DNA of 64,000 nt, from contig DASZWQ010000204.1 of assembly GCA_035546535.1 (NCBI GenBank), positions 86,954-150,953 of the forward strand. The letters are read 5' to 3'. This document shows, in pieces, positions 10,711-19,063 of the stretch. The translations under genes were made by a program, and so were the position numbers. The DNA is from Pirellulales bacterium. Lineage in GTDB: Bacteria > Planctomycetota > Planctomycetia > Pirellulales > JACPPG01. The notes below the pieces were generated by a model, which saw only the letters and a list, made by a program, of their open reading frames with translations, was not told the DNA's origin and made no database searches. Every line of letters starts with the position of its first letter. Position 1 is the stretch's first letter.

Positions 10711-12378
10711 TTACAGCCCGGGGATCTCGATGCGTTCTTCCTCAGCGGCCCGGCGGAGCTTATCCAAGGCCCGCGCTTCGATCTGGCGAATGCGTTCCTT
10801 GGTCACCCCCATTTCGGCCCCAACCTCTTTTAGCGTAAGAGGTTCGTGACCGCGGGAAAGCCCAAAGCGGCTGATGATGATTTTCTGCTCGCGCTCGTCG
10901 AGTCGTTCCAGGATCTTGCCGATCTGCCGCTCGCGCAGGCTTTGGGCACTTTCCTGGGCGTACTGATCCGAACGCCCATCCTCGGTCGCCGAGAACATTT
11001 CGCTGGTGCTCGTGCGGTACCGGTCACGGTGCTTCAGCTCGTCGGGAATCGTGCGGGCAAAGTTCTTCATGATCGCCCAACTGGCGTACGTGCTGAACTT
11101 GTTACCCCGCGCGAAATCAAACTTCTCTACCGCGCGGATCAACGACATATTGCCGTCACTGACCAGCTCGAAGAAGTTGTCCGACGGTCCCACGTGCCGC
11201 TTGGCGATCGACACCACCAATCGCAGGTTTGCACGAACGATCTGGTTCTTGGTCGTCACGGCGTCTTCGTAGTAGCGCTCGATCTGATCCATCACGACGC
11301 TCCGCGCCCGCTGCGGATCGAGAGTCGACCGCAACTTGCTGGCCCGGTATTTCAAGAAGTTCAACTTGCGGAACAAGTACACTTCCTGCTCGCGGGTCAA
11401 AAGCGGTACCTCGTACAGGCTGGCCAGATACGTGGGCAGACCGCTGGGCAGCCGCGGCTTCTTCGGCGGCGGCGTACTTTCGGGCGGAGCACCCAGCACG
11501 ACCTTTTCCGCGTTCGCCCGCGGAAACAGCGGATTGTCGATATAGTCCAGCGGCAACTCCATGATCCGCAAAGCCCGCATCTCGTGGATGACACGGTAAA
11601 TGCTGGTCTTCGTACGGCAGTGGGTCTTGGCCAAAGCCTCGACCGAAATGCCGCGGCGGTACTGCTGGTAAATCTTTTTCTTGGTAGCCTCGTCCAACGG
11701 CCCGGTCGATTCCGGGAACACCGCCGACTCGGGGTGGTCCTGATCGAACTGCTTGAGCGTGTAACGGATCGTCTCGACGCTGCGCCCCATCCCCTCGGCC
11801 AGGCGACGCGTGACCTCGGCAGGGCATCCGCCGGCCTGAGCCAGGCGGCGCGCCTTGGCGATGATCGCCTCGCGCTCTTCCGCGCTTAGCTGGCTGAAGT
11901 TGCCGCCGCGCCGCACCCGCTCTTCGTTGCTAGCGACAAAGCGATCGACCGAGCTTTTCAAAAAGCCGACTCGCTTGCGTCCCTGGAACAGGAAACGGCG
12001 GCTGACCAGCCCCTGACGGCGCCAGCGCGAGATCGTCTTCGTCGAAACCTTGAAGCGTTTGCTAAGCTCGCTGACCGTCAGCACCGGCTCGTTCGAAGTC
12101 TCGGCCGGGACATCGGCAGCGTCCGACACGTCCTCGATAAAGAGCTGCAGATCGTGCTTGGCGTGACGCCCTGACAAACGGACATCAGGCGACGACTCCG
12201 GCCGAAAATCGGTCAGCCGGTAAAAGAGGTACTCGTAGGTGTAGGTCCGCTTGGGATCGAGCTCGTCGAGCAGTTTCTCGGCACGGTCGACCTGCGCCAG
12301 TTTGCGGTCGCGTGGGGCAAAACGAACTTGTTGATCGCGAAGTTCACGAATGGCAGGGCTGAGATAATCGCTATGCAT
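10711..12378 (-). CDS. sigma-70 family factor with N-terminal helix-turn-helix region
   Basis: 555-residue sigma factor of planctomycete type. Seen: an unknown N-terminal segment (1-95, with DPKRTYTYEYLFYRLTDF), an excisionase/MerR-like HTH at about 99-148 (LTVSELSKRFKVSTKTISRW), two more HTH-like stretches near 164-210 and 227-265, then region 1.2 (313-345, LPTYLASLYEVPLLTREQE), region 2 (377-450, NFFELVSDGNMSLIRAVEKF) and region 4 (480-545, GVTKERIRQIEARALDKLRR). Region 3 is almost absent; only about 30 residues link regions 2 and 4. The ATG at 12378 has an AAGGAAG ribosome site, so I prefer it over an upstream in-frame start. It sits alone, upstream of the tRNA-tuf operon. Promoter specificity is unknown. 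Confidence 0.9.
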   Translation of the reverse strand: MHSDYLSPAIRELRDQQVRFAPRDRKLAQVDRAEKLLDELDPKRTYTYEYLFYRLTDFRPESSPDVRLSGRHAKHDLQLFIEDVSDAADVPAETSNEPVLTVSELSKRFKVSTKTISRWRRQGLVSRRFLFQGRKRVGFLKSSVDRFVASNEERVRRGGNFSQLSAEEREAIIAKARRLAQAGGCPAEVTRRLAEGMGRSVETIRYTLKQFDQDHPESAVFPESTGPLDEATKKKIYQQYRRGISVEALAKTHCRTKTSIYRVIHEMRALRIMELPLDYIDNPLFPRANAEKVVLGAPPESTPPPKKPRLPSGLPTYLASLYEVPLLTREQEVYLFRKLNFLKYRASKLRSTLDPQRARSVVMDQIERYYEDAVTTKNQIVRANLRLVVSIAKRHVGPSDNFFELVSDGNMSLIRAVEKFDFARGNKFSTYASWAIMKNFARTIPDELKHRDRYRTSTSEMFSATEDGRSDQYAQESAQSLRERQIGKILERLDEREQKIIISRFGLSRGHEPLTLKEVGAEMGVTKERIRQIEARALDKLRRAAEEERIEIPGL

Positions 12379-13153
12379 GGGACCCTTCTTCCTTGTTGCC
12401 GTGCCGGCTTTCCCTGCGGTTCCTCCGCCCGACAAAGCAGCTCCTTCTTCTTCACACGGTCGTTCGGCGGGAGCCAGTCGTAGGCTCGCACCGATCAACC
12501 GCCAACACTCCTTCGCGATTGGGTCCTCCGAAAGCGTTCATCGCCGGCCGCATGGGCCGCTACCGACTCAGGCCAAATGACCCCTTGTCGGCCGTTTGAA
12601 CCCAATCATTTAATAGTCCTACGTAACAAAGTGTCCAGTGGACCAGGAAAAGTTCGCGATTCCGCGCGGAATCTTTCGTCTCTCCCCCAAAGATATGGAA
12701 TTTTTCGACTGACCTCGCCTGAGCATAAGTCGTGCCGGTGAGCGGCATTCCGAAGACGATCGATCGTAGCGCTAACCAATCGGACCGAATGGCCCGCGAA
12801 ATCCGGGCTGAAAGCGTTCGTGGGCACTACGCAAGCGGCTAACCGCTCGCAAGGGGTAGGTCCAAAGAAAGAGAAGATTTCGCCAAATTTACGCGCACTG
12901 CCTGGCTTCGATGCTAGCACCCGACCACGCGCGTTCACGAGATTTCACCTGAACTAAGGCCGTCTCGCGCGTCGATCTAGCGATTCGTACGGCTGCGCTT
13001 CGGGGCCGACACCAATCCGGGAACAGACGAGTGATAAGCCACCGAGTTCACAGAGGGCTCAGAGAAGGGAACGCACTCGCCTTTGCCCGCTCTGTGCTCT
13101 CGGAGATCTCTGTGGCTACGACTTCCTGAATCATCATGCAAAAGGATTTGCAA
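12379..13153. other. long intergenic region between divergent genes
   Basis: These 775 bases separate the leftward sigma gene from the rightward secreted protein. Short open frames exist on both strands but have no ribosome sites or recognisable sequence. The right end carries an imperfect 28-base inverted repeat listed separately. A long 5' leader for the sigma gene is possible, but I see no clear promoter. Confidence 0.5.
13037..13117. repeat. long imperfect inverted repeat
   Basis: Arms at 13037-13064 and 13090-13117 pair at about 22 of 28 positions; both read as agccac-gag-tc...cagag when written in the same direction. The spacer is 25 bases. The arms resemble the gccacagaga/cacagagg type of dispersed palindrome seen in planctomycete genomes (from memory, not searched). 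It ends 36 bases before the start of the next gene. Confidence 0.6.
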
Positions 13154-14539
13154 ATGTTGGGATACATCCGCCCGACGCGGCTGCTGCCGCTACTTGCTGC
13201 GTTGCTCGTCGCACCTGGCGGTCTGTCAGGGGTCCGCGCCGAGGAAATCTCTTTAACCAGCGGTCGGACGCCGGGCGAGACGTCGCACGTCGAGGTGTTG
13301 CTCGAGGTTGGTGGCGAGCTGCTCGTCAAGGACGAGAAGGAGCAGAAAGCCCATCCGCTGAAAACAAGCGTCGTCGGCACGATGGTCTACGACGAACGAT
13401 TGGCCAACGCGGCCACGCCGGCCGCCACACGTGGCGTGCGAAATTACCGCCGTTGCGACGCGGTGATCAAAATCGACAAAGGAAGCACCAAAGCCCGATT
13501 GCGCGACGATCGCCGGCTGATGGTTGTCGCCGCCGATGAGCGCACGGCGACGCTTTTCTGCCCCCTGGCGCCGATTTCGCAGGATGAGCTGGATCTGATC
13601 CGCGTCCCGGCCTGTAGCCTGATCGTGGAACGACTGCTGCCAGATCGACCGGTTTCGCCCGGCGACCAGTGGCAGCACAGCGAGGACCTGTTAGTCGCAC
13701 TTTTGAATCTCGACGCAATCAGCCACAGCGAGGTTACCACCACCTTCAAGCAAGTGACCGACTCGGCCGCCCAACTGGAACTGGCCGGCACGGTGAAGGG
13801 AGCTATCGAAGGCGCCTCGACGGAGATCGAGCTCAAGGGCCGCTACAAGTTCGATTTGCAGAGCAAACGCGTCACGTGGTTGGCTCTGCTGGTCAAGGAA
13901 AAACGTTCGATCGGCAGCATCGCCCCGGGCGTCGACGTCACGGCGCGCCTGCAAATGAAAATCGCCCCGGGCGCGACGAGCGAGGCACTGAGCGACACGG
14001 CCTTGGCCACGATCCCGCTCGAGCCATCGGCCGAGCAGGCGTTGCTCGAATACACCTCGGCGGGCGGCAACTTCCAGTTTCTGCACGACCGTGGCTGGCA
14101 TGTCGTCAGCGAAAAGCCCGACGCCGTCACGCTGCGTCTCATGGAACGGGGCGAGCTGATCGCCCAGTGCAACGCCTCGGGCTTGCCTGTCGTCGAAGCG
14201 GGCAAGCGCTTCACCTTGGCCCGTTTTCAAGAGGATGTGCAAAAGTCGCTGGGAGATCACTTCAAGCAATTCGTCTCGGCCGGCGAATCGAAGAACTCGC
14301 TCGGCCAGGCTACGTGCCGCGTGATCGCCAATGGCGAGGTGGAATCGCTGCCGATCCAGTGGAATTACTACCTGGTGGCCGACGACCAGGGGCATCAGGC
14401 CGTGCTGGCCTTTACGCTGGAGTCGGAATTGGTCGACCGCTTCGGCGAAAGTGACAAGGCCATCTTGTCGACCCTACGGCTCGTGTCGCCGCCGGTCGAT
14501 ACCGCCGCACAGCCGACACCGGCTCCGCCGCGACGATGA
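13154..14539 (+). CDS. secreted hypothetical protein
   Basis: 461 residues, family not recognised. The N-terminus (MLGYIRPTRLLPLLAALLVA, then GGLSGVRAEE) is a clear Sec signal peptide with an AxA-like site, so the protein is exported. An in-frame ATG lies 18 bases upstream, but AAAGGA stands seven bases before the ATG at 13154, which I prefer. The mature part is beta-rich in character with no Cys pairs; the segment SPGDQWQHSEDLL followed by repeated strands recalls large planctomycete periplasmic proteins of unknown role. The C-terminus ends in a Pro-rich tail. The next gene starts 56 bases later on the same strand. Confidence 0.8.
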   Translation: MLGYIRPTRLLPLLAALLVAPGGLSGVRAEEISLTSGRTPGETSHVEVLLEVGGELLVKDEKEQKAHPLKTSVVGTMVYDERLANAATPAATRGVRNYRRCDAVIKIDKGSTKARLRDDRRLMVVAADERTATLFCPLAPISQDELDLIRVPACSLIVERLLPDRPVSPGDQWQHSEDLLVALLNLDAISHSEVTTTFKQVTDSAAQLELAGTVKGAIEGASTEIELKGRYKFDLQSKRVTWLALLVKEKRSIGSIAPGVDVTARLQMKIAPGATSEALSDTALATIPLEPSAEQALLEYTSAGGNFQFLHDRGWHVVSEKPDAVTLRLMERGELIAQCNASGLPVVEAGKRFTLARFQEDVQKSLGDHFKQFVSAGESKNSLGQATCRVIANGEVESLPIQWNYYLVADDQGHQAVLAFTLESELVDRFGESDKAILSTLRLVSPPVDTAAQPTPAPPRR

Positions 14540-14568
14540 CCAGCTTACGGCATCGTTCTTACAAGCGC

Positions 14569-14574
14569 TATAAT
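14569..14574 (+). promoter_or_regulatory. candidate -10 box before the DUF3891 gene
   Basis: A perfect TATAAT lies 20 bases before the ATG at 14595. No good -35 box is seen at 17 bases; ttacgg at 14545-14550 is the nearest. The implied start falls at about 14581, right at the AGGAG ribosome site, so the leader would be almost absent. Confidence 0.35.
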
Positions 14575-14594
14575 CAGCGCAGGAGAGCGATCGC

Positions 14595-15374
14595 ATGCTG
14601 CGTCGAACTGAGCGCGTTGGGCCGACCGAGTCCTGGATCCTGATTCCCCAGATCGAGCATGCGCATCTGGCCGGCGCCCTGGCCGAGTCGTGGGGCGATT
14701 CTTCGCTCGCGGAGTTGCAACCGCGCGAGGAAGTACAGCAGGCGGTCCGCCACCATGACGACGGCTGGGCCGATTGGGATGCCTCGCCGGGCGTTGATCC
14801 GGCGGTCGGAAGACCGCTGAGCTTTGTGGAAATGCCGCTGGACGTGTCGATCGACATTTGGCGCCGTTCGATCTTTCTGGCGTGCTCGCGCGGCTACCTG
14901 GCCGCCCACATGGTCAGCAACCATTTCACGGAACTCCTGCAACGGGCTTCGCCACGCTGGAGCCACGACCCCGAGCGGTTCCAGACCAGCCGCCAATTCC
15001 TGGACGAGCAGTCGGAACATCGCGAAATCTGGCTCGCCAAATGGCAAACGCCAAATCCGGCTGTTCGCACGCGCAAAATGGCGGCCCTGGCCTTGGAATA
15101 CTTGCAGTTTTTCGACGCGCTCAGTCTTTGGTTCTGCGGCGCCGTCCGCCGCGGACCGCAGTCGTTTGCCACGCCCGAGGGATATGAGGTTACGTTCAAT
15201 CCCACGGGCCCCCTGCACTTCACGGCCCAGCCCTGGCCCCTCACGGTGGGCCGTATGAGCTGGACCGTAAATGCCCGACGCGTCCCGGTGGGCGTTTACC
15301 GCACTCAGGAAGAGCTGGCCTCGACCTTCAGCGAGGCCGTCGAACTCACATTCCAGCTCACGGCCGAGGCGTAG
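14595..15374 (+). CDS. DUF3891 family protein
   Basis: 259 residues resembling the DUF3891 family (from memory of the family pattern). Seen: an N-terminal ILIPQIEHAHLAGALAESWG block, then a conserved AVRHHDDGWADWD motif at about residues 50-62, which looks like an HD-type metal-binding motif, and a second histidine cluster AAHMVSNHFTELL. No signal peptide or membrane segment, so it should be cytoplasmic. An AGGAG ribosome site sits nine bases upstream. No function is established; a metal-dependent hydrolase is only a guess. Confidence 0.8.
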   Translation: MLRRTERVGPTESWILIPQIEHAHLAGALAESWGDSSLAELQPREEVQQAVRHHDDGWADWDASPGVDPAVGRPLSFVEMPLDVSIDIWRRSIFLACSRGYLAAHMVSNHFTELLQRASPRWSHDPERFQTSRQFLDEQSEHREIWLAKWQTPNPAVRTRKMAALALEYLQFFDALSLWFCGAVRRGPQSFATPEGYEVTFNPTGPLHFTAQPWPLTVGRMSWTVNARRVPVGVYRTQEELASTFSEAVELTFQLTAEA

Positions 15375-15556
15375 GGGAACGGTGGTCGCGCCACCGGTGT
15401 GCACCGGCGGTCGGATCGAGTCGATACGATCGCTACGACCGGCAAGCGCGTCACGCGCCAGGCGAGAACACCCGCGCGACCCTTCGAAGGACCGTTGCGC
15501 GACCGAAAACTTCCGCTGACCGCAAACGACTCGCTGAACCTCTCAATCCGACAAAA

Positions 15557-15583
15557 TTGCGCATTTTAGGTATGCGGTATATT
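15557..15583 (+). promoter_or_regulatory. weak promoter candidate
   Basis: TTGCGC (15557-15562) and TATATT (15578-15583) are separated by 15 bases, slightly short, in an AT-rich island of this GC-rich DNA, 83 bases before the start of the next gene. It could drive the small basic protein gene. Confidence 0.3.
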
Positions 15584-15665
15584 TTACTGTTCCCCTGCGA
15601 CGATTCACTTCCGGCATGGGGGCGACGTGTTACCGCTAAAAGGCCGCAGAAACGGGGAGAGGGAC

Positions 15666-15983
15666 GTGAGCAAGTCGAAACGGGACAACGAGATCACGAT
15701 TGACCGCCGTGAACGAGGAACGGACCGCCGCAAGAAGGCCGGCCCCGTCGTGGTCGAGCGACGCAAGCTGGAACGCCGCGTCAAGGTAGCCCGCCGGCGG
15801 CAGATCGATCCCACTACGTGCGAACGCGACTACACGGACGAGGAAGTCGAGTTCATGAACGCCATGAACGCCTACAAGCGCACCAGCGGCCGCATGTTCC
15901 CCACGTGCAGCGAGGTGTTGGAAGTTCTGCGCAACCTCGGCTACGTCAAGCAAGAAGCCGCGGTGGCGTGCCACGCTGATTGA
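15666..15983 (+). CDS. small conserved basic protein
   Basis: 105 residues, family not recognised. The first 45 residues are very rich in Arg, Lys and Glu ([11 protein letters not shown] and [14 protein letters not shown]), while the C-terminal part is helical and more ordered ([34 protein letters not shown]). The GTG at 15666 with a GGGGAGAGGG stretch upstream is preferred; a GTG at 15627 would add 13 residues. The composition suggests nucleic-acid or ribosome binding, but this is inference. A terminator-like hairpin follows at 16021. Confidence 0.75.
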   Translation: MSKSKRDNEITIDRRERGTDRRKKAGPVVVERRKLERRVKVARRRQIDPTTCERDYTDEEVEFMNAMNAYKRTSGRMFPTCSEVLEVLRNLGYVKQEAAVACHAD

Positions 15984-16020
15984 TTCGGCGAGAGCGGCAA
16001 CAACTTGAAACTCTCCGCCT

Positions 16021-16059
16021 GGGCGGCCTCGACTTGCTGCTAGCAATTCGAGGCCGCCC
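16021..16059 (+). terminator. strong hairpin, probable intrinsic terminator
   Basis: A perfect 12-bp stem (gggcggcctcga / tcgaggccgccc) closes over an inner ttgct/agcaa stem and is followed by gcgttttgc. It lies 37 bases after the stop of the small basic protein gene. The T-run is short, which is common at this GC content. Confidence 0.6.
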
Positions 16060-16271
16060 GCGTTTTGCGCCTGCCATATCTTGGCACGGATGCCAGGTGA
16101 CCTTGTGCGCCGCCCGGGGTCCCGCTATCCTCCGCCCCGCTTCTCTTGACACAGCGCACATGCGGCCGACTCCCGATTCCGGGACAGTTGCCGCGGTTGC
16201 CCTCGGGCGCCACCCAACAGCACAACAGCTTGGGGCGTCACGCCGGGCCCAGCGAGGAGGCGCGATCGGCC

Positions 16272-17027
16272 GTGAACACACGCTTGCATCTCCGTCGCCA
16301 GTTCCACATTGCGCGGTCCTTGCCGACGCTGGCCGCTCTCACCGCGCTGTGCGCCTGTGCCGGTTGTGGCATGGTCGCCAATAACCAGAACGCCCAGGGT
16401 GTCCGCCTGTATCAACAGGGGTACTATCCGCAGGCAATCGCGAAATTCCAGCAGGCCACGACCACCGATCCGAAGGACCCCGACTCGTATTACAACCTGG
16501 CCGCGACGTATCACCGGTTGGGCAAGGTCAACAATCGCAAGGAAGATCTGCTGCAGGCCGAGAGCCTGTATAACCAGTGCCTGGATCACGATCCGAACCA
16601 TCGCGATTGCTACCGTGGTCTGGCCGTTTTGCTGGCCGAACAACAGCGCACCGACGAAGCGCAGCGCCTCCTGCAGGGTTGGGCAACCCGCTACCCGACA
16701 CAAGCCGCGCCCAAGGTGGAACTGGCGCGCCTGGCCGAAGAACTGGGGGACAAGCAAACCGCCAAGAACAACCTGGTCGAGGCACTGGCCATCGATCCGT
16801 ACGACTCGCGGGCCTTGGCCGCGCTGGGGCGCATTCACGAAGAGGCGGGCAATACGGCCCAAGCGCTGAGCGACTACGAGCGCTCGCTGTGGCACGACCG
16901 CTTCCAGCCCGAAGTTGCCGCCCGCGCCGCGGCGTTACGCACGGCGCTGGGTCCTGCCGCTCCGCCGCCTCAGGCCGGCACGAACCGCTTCGCCGCCGGA
17001 CCGAGCGCACCCTCGGTGATGCGCTAG
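16272..17027 (+). CDS. TPR-repeat lipoprotein
   Basis: 251 residues. The GTG at 16272 has a GAGGAGG site 11 bases upstream and places a short basic N-region and the hydrophobic TLAALTALCACAGCG stretch at the very N-terminus, a lipoprotein-like signal. Tetratricopeptide units follow: NAQGVRLYQQGYYPQAIAKF, SYYNLAATYHRLGK, a LAEEL...NNLVEALAIDP unit, and RALAALGRIHEEAGNTAQAL. The tail is Pro/Ala-rich. Such proteins hold protein complexes in the periplasm; the partner is unknown. Confidence 0.82.
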   Translation: MNTRLHLRRQFHIARSLPTLAALTALCACAGCGMVANNQNAQGVRLYQQGYYPQAIAKFQQATTTDPKDPDSYYNLAATYHRLGKVNNRKEDLLQAESLYNQCLDHDPNHRDCYRGLAVLLAEQQRTDEAQRLLQGWATRYPTQAAPKVELARLAEELGDKQTAKNNLVEALAIDPYDSRALAALGRIHEEAGNTAQALSDYERSLWHDRFQPEVAARAAALRTALGPAAPPPQAGTNRFAAGPSAPSVMR

Positions 17028-17275
17028 GCGAGCGACACATCGCATTCCAATTGCGGCCGATCACGGCCCTCGCGCTTGCCGCTCCTTGACCCTCTCCCGG
17101 GTAATCCCCTATCCTGCCCTGGTACCTGCCGGCATTGGCACCGGCCGGCCGCGTTATTGGCGGCCACCGATCTCGTGGCGCGGGACCAGGTTCCGCCGCG
17201 CGGCGGGACGACGTGCAACGTGGAAGCGCGCTCCAGGCGCCCCACTCTCCTTCCCTATCCGGACGGCAAAGCCCT

Positions 17276-18904
17276 ATGTATCGCGTTGTTGTTCTTGATC
17301 CCTTGGCCCAAGAGGGGCTCGATCTGCTGTCGGCGGCCCCGGGCCTCGAGTATGAAGTGCGCACCAAGCTGTCGGGCGATGCCTTGCGCGAGACGCTGGC
17401 CGCCTTCGACGGTGCCATCGTCCGAAGCGGCGTGAAGATCACGGCCGAGTCTCTGGCCGGCAACAAACGCCTGAAGGCCATCGTCCGTGCCGGTGTCGGC
17501 ACCGACAACATCGACAAGGCTGCCGCGACGCGGCTGGGCATCGTCGTCATGAACACGCCGGCCGGCAATACCCTCAGCACGGCCGAGCACACGGTCGCCA
17601 TGATGCTGGCCCTGTCGCGGAACATTGCCCCCGCGTATCAGAGCCTCATCGAGGGACGCTGGGAGCGCAACCTGTACATGGGAACGCAACTGGCCGGCAA
17701 AGCCCTGGGCATTGTTGGGCTGGGGCGCATCGGCCAGGCCGTGGCCGCCCGCGCGAAGGCGCTCGAAATGCGGCTCTTCGGCTACGACCCCTTCTTGTCG
17801 AAAGATCGTGCGCAGGAGCTGGGTATCGAGATCTGCTCGACCGTGCCCGACATGTTGCCCCACGTCGACTACCTGACCGTCCACACGCCGCTGACGGAAG
17901 AGACGCGCGGCCTGATCAGCGCGAAAGACCTGCCGAAGTTGAAGCGGGGCGTGCGTTTGATCAACTGCGCGCGGGGCGGCATCTATGACGAGGCGGCGCT
18001 TGTCGAAGGGCTACAGTCGGGACAGATTGCCGGCGTCGCCCTGGACGTGTTCGCCGAAGAGCCGTGTACGAAAAGTCCGCTCTTCGGCATGAAGGGGGTA
18101 CTGGCCACGCCCCACCTGGGCGCAAGCACGGAAGAAGCACAAACCAACGTCGCCGCCGAAGGCGCGACCCTGCTCATCGATTTCCTGACCACCGGCGCCG
18201 TAAAGCACGCGGTCAACATGATCTCGCTCGATCCCAAGAAGTTCGCCGCGCTCAAGGGCGAATTGGGGGTCGCATACCGCCTGGGCCGTTTGCTGGCGCA
18301 ACTCGATCGGGCGCCCGCCAAGGCCTGCCGGTTGCTGTATCGCGGGGAAGTCGCCAACAAAGAGACCAAATTGCTCACCGCCACATTCGCTGCCGGACTC
18401 CTGCAACAAGCCATGGAATCTGAAGTTAACATGGTCAATGCCGAGGTCCTGCTGCGCGAGCGCGGCATTGAACTGGTCGAGCAATCGCGCGCCGACATGG
18501 GGGCGTTCAGCTCCATGATCCTCGCCGAACTGGTCACCGAAGCCCGCACTTACAAGGCGGCCGGCGCCCTATTAGGGCACGATATGGCGCGCCTGGTGCA
18601 ATTGGGCGATTACCGGCTGGAAGCCTATCTCGACGGCTGCTTGATGATCTTCACCCATCGCGACGTCCCGGGAATCATCGGGCATGTGGGCACGATTTTC
18701 GGCAAGCACAAAGTCAACATCGCCCAAATGTCGGTCGGGCGGGGAGGACACGCGCCGGGCGGCGAGGCGATCGGCGTCTTGAATCTGGATAACATGCCGC
18801 CCGTCGAGGCAGTCAATGACGTGCTCGCCTGGCCCGACGTCCTCAGCGCTACCGTCATTCGCCTGCCGGAAGCCGGTGAGATGCCGGCCTGGCTGAGTGG
18901 CTGA
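17276..18904 (+). CDS. serA: D-3-phosphoglycerate dehydrogenase
   Basis: 542-residue long-form enzyme that oxidises 3-phosphoglycerate with NAD, the first step of serine synthesis, and so feeds the glycine cleavage cycle encoded at 32.7-37.3 kb. Seen: RAGVGTDNIDKAAA, NAD-binding GIVGLGRIGQAVAARA, catalytic Arg in NCARGGIYDEAAL and the His in ATPHLGASTEEAQ, an intervening ASB domain, and a C-terminal ACT domain (MIFTHRDVPGIIGHVGTIFG). The open frame continues upstream but the ATG at 17276 (MYRVVVLDPLAQEGL) fits the family start. Confidence 0.95.
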   Translation: MYRVVVLDPLAQEGLDLLSAAPGLEYEVRTKLSGDALRETLAAFDGAIVRSGVKITAESLAGNKRLKAIVRAGVGTDNIDKAAATRLGIVVMNTPAGNTLSTAEHTVAMMLALSRNIAPAYQSLIEGRWERNLYMGTQLAGKALGIVGLGRIGQAVAARAKALEMRLFGYDPFLSKDRAQELGIEICSTVPDMLPHVDYLTVHTPLTEETRGLISAKDLPKLKRGVRLINCARGGIYDEAALVEGLQSGQIAGVALDVFAEEPCTKSPLFGMKGVLATPHLGASTEEAQTNVAAEGATLLIDFLTTGAVKHAVNMISLDPKKFAALKGELGVAYRLGRLLAQLDRAPAKACRLLYRGEVANKETKLLTATFAAGLLQQAMESEVNMVNAEVLLRERGIELVEQSRADMGAFSSMILAELVTEARTYKAAGALLGHDMARLVQLGDYRLEAYLDGCLMIFTHRDVPGIIGHVGTIFGKHKVNIAQMSVGRGGHAPGGEAIGVLNLDNMPPVEAVNDVLAWPDVLSATVIRLPEAGEMPAWLSG

Positions 18905-19063
18905 GTCTGGCAAGGCCAAACGCCGGCCCGGCCACCCCCTTCATTGGCATTCTTGGCAGCACGCCGTTAAGATCGCTCAGGTTCGCCGGGCACGAAATCC
19001 GTGACCCCGAGACAAGTTTCGTTAAAGGCCTGGTCCGATTGCCAGGCCACGCGAGGTTAAGCG

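Noticed and set aside
10846..11889. 347-codon plus-strand frame opposite the sigma factor
   Set aside because: Shadow of the sigma gene, which has unmistakable region 2 and 4 motifs on the minus strand.
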